A stretch of 22,568 nucleotides of DNA, from NCBI GenBank assembly GCA_964442435.1, contig CAYTZG010000025.1, positions 1 through 22,568 on the forward strand. The letters are read 5' to 3'. Position numbers and translations under genes: made by a program. A model generated the notes under the pieces. That model was not told where the DNA came from, did no database searches, and saw only the letters and a program-made list of their open reading frames with translations. The DNA is from CAMXAS01 sp964442435. GTDB lineage: Bacteria; Bacteroidota; Bacteroidia; Bacteroidales; P3. Of the stretch, positions 8,673 to 16,681 are shown piece after piece (position 1 is the stretch's first letter; each line of letters begins with the position of its first letter).

Positions 8673-11531
8673 TCAGTGCGCGTCCGACCAGTTGCCGGCC
8701 GCCTGCATCTCCACCTCTATGGGCACTTCCAGCGGCAGTGCCTGTTTCATTTCCGTTTCCACCAAGGCTTGCAGGGCCGCCAACTCCGCGCGCGGCACGT
8801 TGAAAATAAGTTCGTCATGTACCTGCAACAGCATCTTGGCCGCAAAGCCCTCCTGTTTCAGCCGCTTGGCAATCCGTATCATCGCCAGTTTAATCATGTC
8901 GGCCGACGTGCCTTGGATGGGCGCGTTCACGGCATTGCGCTCGGCATAGCCGCGCACCACCGCGTTGCCCGAAACGATGTCGGGCAGATAGCGCCTCCGC
9001 CGGCACAGCGTTTCCACGTAGCCCTTGTCGCGCGCCTCCGCCAAAACGCCCTCCATATAGGTCTTGAGCTTGGGGTATTGCTGAAAGTATTTCTCTATGA
9101 GTTCCGCGGCTTCGCGGCGGCCTATCTGCAGGCGTTCGGCCAAACCGAAGGCCGATATGCCGTAGATGATGCCGAAGTTCACGGTTTTGGCCATGCGCCG
9201 CTGCGCCGGCGTCACGTCCGCCAAAGGCACGTTGAACACCTTGGCGGCCGTGGCCGTATGCACGTCCTTGTGCGCCGAAAAGTCGGCCTGCATCGAGGTG
9301 TCGCCGCTCACGGACGCGATGATGCGCAGTTCTATCTGCGAGTAGTCGGCCGATAGCAGCAGGTCGTCTTCGCCGTAGGGTACGAAGGCCTTGCGGATTT
9401 CGCGCCCCAGGTCGTTGCGCACGGGGATGCTCTGCAGGTTGGGGTTCGTGGAACTCAACCGCCCCGTGGCGGCCACGGCCTGGTTGAACGTCGTGTGGAT
9501 GCGCCCCGTCTGCGCGTCGATAAGCTGCGGCAGGGCTTCGGCATACGACGATTTGAGCTTGCTAAGGCTGCGGTACGACAGCACGAGGTTCACAATCGGG
9601 TGCTTGGCGGCCAATTTCTGCAGGATGTCTTCGGCCGTGCTCCACTGCTTGGTCTTGGTATGCTTGGGCTTGTCGGTTATTTGCAGTTTCTCGTAAAGGA
9701 TTTCGCCCAACTGTTTGGGAGAGCCGATGTTGAACGACTGCCCGGCAAGTGTATATATTTCTTGGCTCAGCGTCTGCATCTTCGCGTCCAACGTCTGTTG
9801 AAACGCCTGCAACAGCGTGGGGTCAACCTTCACGCCGTCGGCTTCCATCTGCGCCAGCACGTAGGCCAGCGGCATCTCCATCGTTTCCAGCAACGCGAGG
9901 TTGTCGGTCTCTTCCAAACGCGCCCGCAGGCTTTCCCATACCGGCCACAGGCGGGCGGCTTCCTGCAGGCAGCGGCCTATGGGCGTGTCGTCGGGAATGC
10001 AGCGTTCGTGCAAGACCCCTTCCACGATACGCGCAAACGTGTGCCCGTTTTCAGGGTCGGCCACATAATGCGCCAGCATCACGTCCTTGCAGGCCGCACG
10101 GGCTTCCAACCGTTCCACCGCCATGCCCGCGTGGCGGCACAGGTGCCACAGCCGTTTGACGTGATAGACAACCCAAGGCGTTTCGCGTGATAATATATAC
10201 TGTTCGAACCACTGTCTTTCCCTTTCGCCGAGGGGTTGCGGCAGGTCGTAGCGGAAAACGCCCTGTTGCGGATGCGCGAAAAACCATTGCGTCATGGCGG
10301 CGTAGCGCCAACGTTCCTCGTTGTCGCAGGCCACCGCCACGGCCAGGGGTTCCGTCGTGGAAAACACGGCCTCGAACTCCCGTTGCAGCGTTTCAAAATC
10401 CGGCCACAGCCGCACGTCCGCGCCGCAGGGCGCGGGGGCGGGTTCCGCCGTGGCGGTGGCCGCATCGGCCGCGCCGTCGTCCATCAGCGCGGAAAACAAG
10501 TCGGGTTGCTTGGGCGCCGCCGGCTTGGGCACCGCCGGTTTGGGCGCCGCCGGCGCGGCCGCTTCCGCCGCCACGGGCGCCTGCGGGGTCATATCGGCAA
10601 CCGGATAGGTCACGCCCGTCATGCGGGCCGAAGGGGTCAGGCCGTAAAAGCCCAGCAGCCGAATGCCGAAACTCCGCAGTTCGAGTTCGTCCATCAGCGC
10701 CTCCGTCGCCGCTTGGTCGGGCTGTTTGAACCGCAGGGGCTCTTCGTCAAGCGTTATCGGCGCGTCCAACATGATGGTGGCCAGTTTCTTGGAAAACAAC
10801 GCCTGCTCCGCGTATTCTTTGAGTTTCTGCCCGAAGCGGGCGGGTTCTATGGCGTCGCTGTGCGCAATCAGTTCCTCCACCGAGTCAAACTGCTGCAACA
10901 GCTTCTGCGCCGTCATCATGCCGAAGCCCGGCACGCCCGGAATGTTGTCGGCCTTGTCGCCGCCCAAGCCCAGCAGGTCGATGACCTGAGTCGGGTGTTT
11001 GATGCAGAAGAGTTCGCATATTTCGGGCACGCCGTAAATTTCGGCGGCCTGTCCGCGGTGCGGCGGCTTGTACATGAAGATATGGTCGCTGACCAGCTGG
11101 CCGTAGTCCTTGTCGAACGTCACCATATATACATAAAAGCCCTCGCGTTCGGCCTGTTTGGCCAGCGTGCCCACCAAGTCGTCGGCCTCGTAGCCCGGCA
11201 TCTCTATAATCGGAATCCGCAGCGCTTCCAGCAGCCGGTGCACGTAGGGCAGGGCAAGGCTCAAATCCTCCGGCATCTTCTCGCGGTTGGCCTTGTAGTC
11301 GGCGTAAGCCTCGTGGCGAGCCGTGGGCGCGTGCGTGTCGAACGCCACGCCGATATGCGTCGGATGCTCCTTTTTGAGCAAATCCAGCAAGGCGTTGGCG
11401 AAACCCAACACCGCCGATGTGTTCAGGCCTTTGGAATTGATGCGGGGGCTTTTGCTCAGCGCGAAAAAGGCCCGGTACACCAAGGCCATGCCATCCAAAA
11501 GAAACAGTTTCTTATCCGTCTGTGGCGTCAT
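8673..11531 (-). CDS. polA: DNA polymerase I
   Basis: A 952-residue family A polymerase for gap filling and primer removal. The 5' nuclease domain (1-300) keeps its acidic site and helix-hairpin-helix region (FLLDGMALVYRAFF, GYEADDLVGTL, FDKDYGQLV, IPGVPGFG). The polymerase domain is intact: motif A DYSQIELR (Asp729), motif B RRMAKTVNFGIIYG, motif C QVHDE (Asp906). The domain between them does not keep clear exonuclease motifs: the usual second-motif Asp is replaced (VVYHVKRLWHL), the third lacks its Asp (GHTFARIVE), and only DNE at 403-405 could stand for the first. An Ala/Pro-rich linker (315-370) carries QPDLF (342-346), resembling a sliding-clamp-binding peptide. It lies 14 nt after porW and 13 nt before the PASTA gene. 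Confidence 0.96.
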   Translation of the reverse strand: MTPQTDKKLFLLDGMALVYRAFFALSKSPRINSKGLNTSAVLGFANALLDLLKKEHPTHIGVAFDTHAPTARHEAYADYKANREKMPEDLSLALPYVHRLLEALRIPIIEMPGYEADDLVGTLAKQAEREGFYVYMVTFDKDYGQLVSDHIFMYKPPHRGQAAEIYGVPEICELFCIKHPTQVIDLLGLGGDKADNIPGVPGFGMMTAQKLLQQFDSVEELIAHSDAIEPARFGQKLKEYAEQALFSKKLATIMLDAPITLDEEPLRFKQPDQAATEALMDELELRSFGIRLLGFYGLTPSARMTGVTYPVADMTPQAPVAAEAAAPAAPKPAVPKPAAPKQPDLFSALMDDGAADAATATAEPAPAPCGADVRLWPDFETLQREFEAVFSTTEPLAVAVACDNEERWRYAAMTQWFFAHPQQGVFRYDLPQPLGERERQWFEQYILSRETPWVVYHVKRLWHLCRHAGMAVERLEARAACKDVMLAHYVADPENGHTFARIVEGVLHERCIPDDTPIGRCLQEAARLWPVWESLRARLEETDNLALLETMEMPLAYVLAQMEADGVKVDPTLLQAFQQTLDAKMQTLSQEIYTLAGQSFNIGSPKQLGEILYEKLQITDKPKHTKTKQWSTAEDILQKLAAKHPIVNLVLSYRSLSKLKSSYAEALPQLIDAQTGRIHTTFNQAVAATGRLSSTNPNLQSIPVRNDLGREIRKAFVPYGEDDLLLSADYSQIELRIIASVSGDTSMQADFSAHKDVHTATAAKVFNVPLADVTPAQRRMAKTVNFGIIYGISAFGLAERLQIGRREAAELIEKYFQQYPKLKTYMEGVLAEARDKGYVETLCRRRRYLPDIVSGNAVVRGYAERNAVNAPIQGTSADMIKLAMIRIAKRLKQEGFAAKMLLQVHDELIFNVPRAELAALQALVETEMKQALPLEVPIEVEMQAAGNWSDAH

Positions 11532-11545
11532 AGTTCAAATGGGAA

Positions 11546-14203
11546 TTACTTGCCGTACTGGCGCTTGTAATACGTCCGGTAGCCCTCCGAATCGTGCGTC
11601 TTGCGGAGCGCTTCCAGATTGTCGTCCGAAATTTCGCCCCAAAAGCCGTCTTCCGGCTTGACGCTCGAAAAGACATACGTATCGGTCGCCAGACTCTTGG
11701 CGTAATCGCTCGCGCGTTCCAAATCGCGGAAACTTGAAATCACGAACATCAGGTGCTTTTCGTCGAATTCCTCGGTCTCCACGCTCAGTTCCAAATCGGC
11801 ATGGAACTTGCGGTTGATGTCCTCCATGCGGATGCGCATGGCGCGGGCGTTGAGTTTCTTTTTCTCGCAGATGAAAATGACGCTGTGCGCCGCATAGGGG
11901 TCTTTGTCCGCGAATGTCGTTTTCTGCGGCGCGGCGGCCGGTTTCGCGGCCTCCTCGTCCGCTTTCCGGTCGTTGGACGTCTCGTCGGCAGTCAATACCG
12001 GCGGCGTTTCGGGCTTGGGCGCCCGCTTGGCCTCCCGCCGCGCGCGTTCCAAGAGCACGTCCACGCGCTCGTTCAGCTCGTGGTCGGGGTAGGAGTTCTT
12101 GAAATTCTCCAGCAAGACGATCATTTCCTCGTAGCCCGACGTGTGCGCCAGCCCCACGGCGCGCAGGAACATGAGCTGAGGTTTGAACTTGTTGACCGGA
12201 TAACGTCTTTCGATACGGTTCACCACGTCCAGCATCTCCATGAAACGGTTGGTGGAGAAGAACTCGTAGGCCTGTTCGTACCACGTCTGAATCTCGTGCT
12301 CGCTCTCGGCCAGTTTGTCGAAATAAGTGGGGTCGTTGATGCGCTGGTCTTGCTCCGTGCCCGGATAATGCCGCGCCAGCAGGTTGGCGTACCGTTGGTA
12401 GCGCTCGCTGTCGCCGCGCTTGTGATAAATCTTGCACAGGTTCTCGTAGGCCGACGGGATGTAGGCCGAATGCGGGAACTCCTCTATAAGCCGCAGGAAG
12501 TAGGGCTCGCCCTGCCCGTCCTCGTCCAGACGGTCGAAATAGATGACGCCGATGCGGTAGAGCGCGTTCTCCACAATGGAGTCGTAGGGGCGCATCGCGC
12601 TGTCGCTCTGCGGAATGTCGGTCAGATAATAGCCGGCGTCCTCCGGCGTCAGGTCTTTGACGTTGTCTTCCGTATCTTCGCCCAGCCCCTCGTCGTCCTC
12701 TTCCTCCAAGGCCCGCAGCGCGGCCATCGGCGGCTTGACGGCAAAACACCACAGGTCGGTCAACTCGCGGCGGCCCCAGCGGCGCACAAACTCGTTGTAG
12801 CCCGCCGAACGCGCCTGACTGTTGTAGAAATACCACGAGGCCGCCGCGCCCGACACCGGGGCGGACGTACCCGCCACCGCCGCGGCCGCCGCCGCTTTCC
12901 GCTGCGCCTCGGCCTGACGCTCCTTGTAGGCGGCCGCCTGTTGCTCGCCGTAGGCCAGCCGTTCGGCCTCGCTCATGTGATACAGCATCCGCACCGTGTC
13001 GGCCGCGCCCAACACGCGGTAATACTTCACCAACTCGGTCAGATACTTGCTGCGCGAGGTAATCGTATAATAGGCTTCGTCGTCCTCTTCCACATACTGC
13101 GAAGCCATCGTGTAGTAGCGTTCAGCGCCGATGTAGTCGCCCTTGTCGTAGTAATATTCGGCCAATTTCTTGGCGGCCAGCAGCCGGCGTTCCGGGTCAT
13201 TCGCGCTGGCGTCCAACGACAGGTTCATGTAATCCACGCCCGCTTCCTCGTCGCCGTCGGTAAACGCGATTTCGCCCAGCACATAATATATACGTCCGAA
13301 ATATGCGGAGTTTTTGGGGTCTTTCAGCAGCCGCTGCAACGTCTTGATGATGTCGTCGGCCGAAAAGCTCTCCGGGTCGTAGCACAGCGCGCGGTTCAGC
13401 GTCGCGTTGAACGACATGGCCAGGGGCGGGTTCAGTTTAAGACAGGCCTTGTAGTAGTTGTTGGCCTGCACGTTCTGCCCTTTGCGTTGCGCGATTTGGC
13501 CAAGGATAAACAGGATGCGCGCCCGCTGGTCGCGGTCTTTGAGCTTGGTCAGCGCCTCCTGCAGATAGGGTTCGGCCTTGTCGTATTCCTCTTGGAACAA
13601 AAAGTATTCGGCCTGCACCTGCGGCAACAGCAGCCGCGTTTCCTTGCGCAAGTCCTTTTCCGGCTGATCCGACACGTGCGCGAGGAAGCCGATGGCCATG
13701 TCGTACTCCTCCTCTTGGATATACGTCCGCGCCGACCACAGCATGGCGTCAAACCGTTCGGGGTTCTTGGGGAAGTCGGACATCACCATATTGAGCACCG
13801 TGCGCGTGCGCGAGAAGTCGCGCTGGTAGAAAAAGCCCTGCGCCATAAGCAGGTAGGCGTCGTCGATAAACTTGACGTATTCCACGCCCCGTTCCACAAT
13901 GGAGTGTTTCTTGACCGCGAGCATCGCTTTCTCTATCACGCGGTCGGTATAGGGCGACGTCAGCGCCGTGTCGCGGTCCGTAACGGTCTTGAGCACGGGC
14001 AACACGTCGTAATAGTTCTCGGTAACCTGTTCCTTGATGACGTCCTCCACCTCTTTCAAGGCTTCGACGCCGTTCCAATAGACATTATAGTAAGAAGTGA
14101 GATTGTGATAGTTGCGCGTAAAAAAGTTGTTCTTTTTCGTCGAACAGGCCGCAAGGCACAACAGGCCGGCCAAGCAAAGGCCCAGCCGGCACCGTTTCGC
14201 CAT
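11546..14203 (-). CDS. porW: PorW/SprE-like T9SS lipoprotein with TPR repeats
   Basis: The start at 14203 is preferred because it opens a classical lipoprotein signal (MAKRCRLGLCLAGLLCLAAC, lipobox LAAC with Cys20). An upstream ATG at 14236 would add 11 residues and sit 2 nt from the purL stop. The mature N-terminus KKNNFFTRNYHNLTSYYNVYWNG matches the hallmark of SprE (Flavobacterium gliding) and PorW (Porphyromonas), outer-membrane-associated lipoproteins required for T9SS secretion. Multiple TPR-like helix pairs follow (for example AAKKLAEYYYDKGDYIGAERYY and AYENLCKIYHKRGDSERYQRY). A charged, Ala/Pro-rich linker leads to a C-terminal alpha/beta domain (SVIFICEKKKLNARAMRI, ending FWGEISDDNLEALRKTH). 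Family knowledge places PorW in contact with the T9SS ring and trans-envelope machinery. Two T9SS cargo genes lie in this window. Confidence 0.88.
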   Translation of the reverse strand: MAKRCRLGLCLAGLLCLAACSTKKNNFFTRNYHNLTSYYNVYWNGVEALKEVEDVIKEQVTENYYDVLPVLKTVTDRDTALTSPYTDRVIEKAMLAVKKHSIVERGVEYVKFIDDAYLLMAQGFFYQRDFSRTRTVLNMVMSDFPKNPERFDAMLWSARTYIQEEEYDMAIGFLAHVSDQPEKDLRKETRLLLPQVQAEYFLFQEEYDKAEPYLQEALTKLKDRDQRARILFILGQIAQRKGQNVQANNYYKACLKLNPPLAMSFNATLNRALCYDPESFSADDIIKTLQRLLKDPKNSAYFGRIYYVLGEIAFTDGDEEAGVDYMNLSLDASANDPERRLLAAKKLAEYYYDKGDYIGAERYYTMASQYVEEDDEAYYTITSRSKYLTELVKYYRVLGAADTVRMLYHMSEAERLAYGEQQAAAYKERQAEAQRKAAAAAAVAGTSAPVSGAAASWYFYNSQARSAGYNEFVRRWGRRELTDLWCFAVKPPMAALRALEEEDDEGLGEDTEDNVKDLTPEDAGYYLTDIPQSDSAMRPYDSIVENALYRIGVIYFDRLDEDGQGEPYFLRLIEEFPHSAYIPSAYENLCKIYHKRGDSERYQRYANLLARHYPGTEQDQRINDPTYFDKLAESEHEIQTWYEQAYEFFSTNRFMEMLDVVNRIERRYPVNKFKPQLMFLRAVGLAHTSGYEEMIVLLENFKNSYPDHELNERVDVLLERARREAKRAPKPETPPVLTADETSNDRKADEEAAKPAAAPQKTTFADKDPYAAHSVIFICEKKKLNARAMRIRMEDINRKFHADLELSVETEEFDEKHLMFVISSFRDLERASDYAKSLATDTYVFSSVKPEDGFWGEISDDNLEALRKTHDSEGYRTYYKRQYGK

Positions 14204-14238
14204 GCGATATATATAGGTTCGCACAATCTCCGGCACGT

Positions 14239-16488
14239 TTATTCCTCCATCTTCTTCTCGATGGCCGTGTCGTAGAGCGTGGCGTAGTCGTCGATTTTGC
14301 CCATCGGCATATCTTCCACCACGATTTTGCCGCCCGTCACATGGCCAAGGTAAACCATGGGCACGCCGCTTTCCATCATGAAGTCTTCGAATTCGCCGCC
14401 CACCTGGCTGTCGACCGAAACCACGACGCGGCCCTGGCCTTCGCCAAACAGATAGGCGTCGCGGCGGAAGCTGTCGTCCAGCAGGATTTCAAAGCCCAGG
14501 CGGTTGACCATGGCCGACTCCAACAGCGTAATCATCAGCCCGCCGTCCGAAACGTCGTGCGCCGAGTTGATGAGCTTCTCGTTGATAAGGCCGGCGATGG
14601 CCTGATGCAGCGCGAATTCCTCGTCCAAGTCGAAATACGGCGCCGGCGAGTATTTCACGTTGCGGTAGTGATACAGGTATTCGGAAGAGGCGATGTCGTC
14701 CTTGACGTGGCCCAGCAGATAGATGGCGTCGCCCTTCTTTTCGAAGCCGAGGCCCATGCGGTGGTCTTTGTCGAGCAGACCCACCATGCCGATGGACGGC
14801 GTGGGATAGACGGCCTCCACCTGACCGCCCTTGCTGTACTGGTTGTAGAAGCTGACGTTGCCGCCCGTCACCGGCGTGCCGAACTTCTCGCAGGCCGCGC
14901 TCATGCCCTTGATGGCGCCCACGAACTGCCAATACACCTCCGGATTGTACGGGTTGCCGAAGTTGAGGCAGTTGGTGATGGCCAGCGGGAAGCCGCCCGA
15001 GCAGACGATGTTGCGCGCCGCCTCGCTCACCGCGATTTGCGTGCCGACAAGCGGGTTGGAGAACACGTAGCGCGAATTGCAGTCCACGGTCATGGCCAAC
15101 GCGCGGTCGGTATGTTTGAGGTTGACGATGGCCGCGTCGGAAGGCGTGTTGGTGCTCATGTTCTTGGTGCCCACCATGGAGTCGTACTGCTCATAAACCC
15201 AGCGTTTGGACGCGATGTTGGGCTGCGCGGCGAGGAAGCGCGTCACCTTGGGGATTTCCTCCATTTCGAGGTCTTTCACCGTATGGATGTCAAACCGCTT
15301 GGTCTTGGCGAAATATTTGGGCTCCTTGTATTTGCGGTCATACACCGGTGCGCCGCCGCCCAAAACGAGCGTGGAGGCGGGCACGTCGGCCACGAGCCTG
15401 CCGTTGCGGGAGAACAGCAGCCGGTCTTCGTCAATCACTTCGCCGATTTGGGCGCAGTGCAAGTCCCATTTGTCGAACACGGCCTTCACCTTGTCTTCCT
15501 GGCCTTTCTTGACCACCACGAGCATACGCTCCTGCGATTCGGAGAGCAGGATTTCCCACGCTTCCATATTCTGTTGGCGGAGCGGCACCTTGTCGAGGTC
15601 GATGCGCATACCGCTGTGGCCCTTTTCACTCATTTCGGACGTGGAGCAGATGATGCCGGCCGCGCCCATATCCTGCATACCCACCAACGCGCCCGTGCCG
15701 ATGACTTCCAGCGAGGCTTCCAGCAGCAGTTTCTCTTGGAACGGGTCGCCCACCTGAATGGAGGGGATGTCGTCGGCCGAGTTCTCGGTAATGTCGGCGG
15801 AGGCGAAGGTGGCGCCGTGGATGCCGTCCTTACCCGTGGCCGAACCCACGATGAACACGGGGTTGCCCTTGCCCTTGGCCACGGCCGAAACGAGGTTCTC
15901 CTTGCGCATGATGCCCACCGACATCGCGTTGACGAGCGGGTTCGTGTTGTAGCATTCGTCGAAGCCCACCTCGCCGGCCACCACCGGCACGCCGAAAGCG
16001 TTGCCGTAGTCGCCGATGCCTTTCACCACGCCGCGCACCAAGTGCCGCGTGTGGGGCAGGTCGATGTTACCGAAGCGCAGGGAGTTGAGCTGCGCGATAG
16101 GCCGCGCGCCCATCGTGAAGATATCGCGGTTGATGCCGCCCACGCCCGTGGCCGCGCCCTGATAAGGCTCCACGGCGCAGGGGTGGTTGTGCGATTCAAT
16201 CTTGAAGACGCAGGCGTAACCGTCGCCCACGTCCACCATGCCGGCGTTTTCCTCGCCCGGCGCCACCAACATCTGCTCTCCCTTTTTGGGCAACGTTTTC
16301 AGCCATTTGATGGAGTTCTTGTAGGAAGCGTGTTCCGACCACATTACCGAATAGATGCTCAGTTCCGTAAAATTCGGCGTCCGCCCCAGAATCGTCTTGA
16401 TCCGTTCGAACTCTTCGGGCAACAGGCCCAGTTCTTCCGCTGTTTTTAGCGTCACCTTCTCGTCGGTGCGCAGTTGTTTACCGGTCAT
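14239..16488 (-). CDS. purL: Phosphoribosylformylglycinamidine synthase subunit PurL (small form)
   Basis: A 749-residue ATP-dependent synthase catalysing the fourth step of purine synthesis, FGAR plus glutamine-derived ammonia to FGAM. Visible motifs are SVMWSEHASYKNS (His53), the ATP/substrate segment ESHNHPCAVEPYQGAATGVGG (about 98-118), GSATGKDGIHGATFAS and DVSDGGLMITLLESA. The length matches the small Bacillus-type PurL (about 740), which lacks the fused N-terminal and glutaminase domains, so separate PurS and PurQ subunits should exist elsewhere; neither is in this window. It is the first gene of the long minus-strand cluster, 193 nt from the divergent glyA start, and has its own putative promoter and a leader hairpin. 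Confidence 0.95.
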   Translation of the reverse strand: MTGKQLRTDEKVTLKTAEELGLLPEEFERIKTILGRTPNFTELSIYSVMWSEHASYKNSIKWLKTLPKKGEQMLVAPGEENAGMVDVGDGYACVFKIESHNHPCAVEPYQGAATGVGGINRDIFTMGARPIAQLNSLRFGNIDLPHTRHLVRGVVKGIGDYGNAFGVPVVAGEVGFDECYNTNPLVNAMSVGIMRKENLVSAVAKGKGNPVFIVGSATGKDGIHGATFASADITENSADDIPSIQVGDPFQEKLLLEASLEVIGTGALVGMQDMGAAGIICSTSEMSEKGHSGMRIDLDKVPLRQQNMEAWEILLSESQERMLVVVKKGQEDKVKAVFDKWDLHCAQIGEVIDEDRLLFSRNGRLVADVPASTLVLGGGAPVYDRKYKEPKYFAKTKRFDIHTVKDLEMEEIPKVTRFLAAQPNIASKRWVYEQYDSMVGTKNMSTNTPSDAAIVNLKHTDRALAMTVDCNSRYVFSNPLVGTQIAVSEAARNIVCSGGFPLAITNCLNFGNPYNPEVYWQFVGAIKGMSAACEKFGTPVTGGNVSFYNQYSKGGQVEAVYPTPSIGMVGLLDKDHRMGLGFEKKGDAIYLLGHVKDDIASSEYLYHYRNVKYSPAPYFDLDEEFALHQAIAGLINEKLINSAHDVSDGGLMITLLESAMVNRLGFEILLDDSFRRDAYLFGEGQGRVVVSVDSQVGGEFEDFMMESGVPMVYLGHVTGGKIVVEDMPMGKIDDYATLYDTAIEKKMEE

Positions 16489-16518
16489 ATCTTTACTGTT
16501 AGAATTTAGCGTTGTTAC

Positions 16519-16535
16519 GCGGGTTGTACCCCCGC
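16519..16535 (-). promoter_or_regulatory. Small hairpin in the purL leader
   Basis: On the minus strand the leader contains GCGGG, a 7-base loop and CCCGC, a GC-only 5-bp stem about 30 nt before the purL start codon. It has no U-run and does not match a purine riboswitch core. It could affect ribosome access or mRNA stability, or be chance in GC-rich DNA. Confidence 0.25.
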
Positions 16536-16549
16536 CCGTTATAAGCGTG

Positions 16550-16557
16550 TAAAGTTA
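16550..16557 (-). promoter_or_regulatory. Possible purL promoter, -7 element
   Basis: The minus strand reads TAACTTTA, seven of eight matches to the Bacteroidota -7 consensus TAnnTTTG, about 62 nt upstream of the purL start and downstream of T-rich runs at 16561-16582. A clear TTTG -33 element at the right spacing is not seen, so the call is weak. Confidence 0.3.
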
Positions 16558-16617
16558 GCAAAAAAACGGCAATAAAAAAAACGGGCGGCGCTATGATACA
16601 GCATTTTATTTTTTTTG

Positions 16618-16625
16618 TACATTTG
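16618..16625 (+). promoter_or_regulatory. Putative glyA promoter, -7 element
   Basis: TACATTTG is a perfect match to the Bacteroidota -7 consensus TAnnTTTG. It would start transcription near 16632, leaving a leader of about 50 nt before the ATG at 16682 and making the in-frame ATG at 16631 an unlikely start. The region upstream is T-rich but has no clear TTTG -33 box. Confidence 0.5.
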
Positions 16626-16681
16626 TATGATTGCGGCTTAATGGCCGTAAGGCGAAAGAATCATATAAAACACTAAATATC

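Noticed and set aside
4938..11570. Long plus-strand frames opposite rluD, the cargo gene, PASTA and polA
   Set aside because: Antisense shadows of recognised genes; no domains, no promoters and no plausible starts.
11753..16449. Long open frames on the plus strand opposite porW and purL
   Set aside because: They mirror well-supported minus-strand genes, have biased composition (Val, Arg, His, Leu rich) and no family motifs. This is a side effect of high-GC codon usage.
16489..16681. Purine, glycine or folate riboswitch between purL and glyA
   Set aside because: The leaders are about 50-60 nt, too short for these aptamers, and no conserved core was recognised.
16631..16681. Upstream ATG of glyA as the true start
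   Set aside because: It coincides with the expected transcription start and adds 17 residues absent from the usual family N-terminus.
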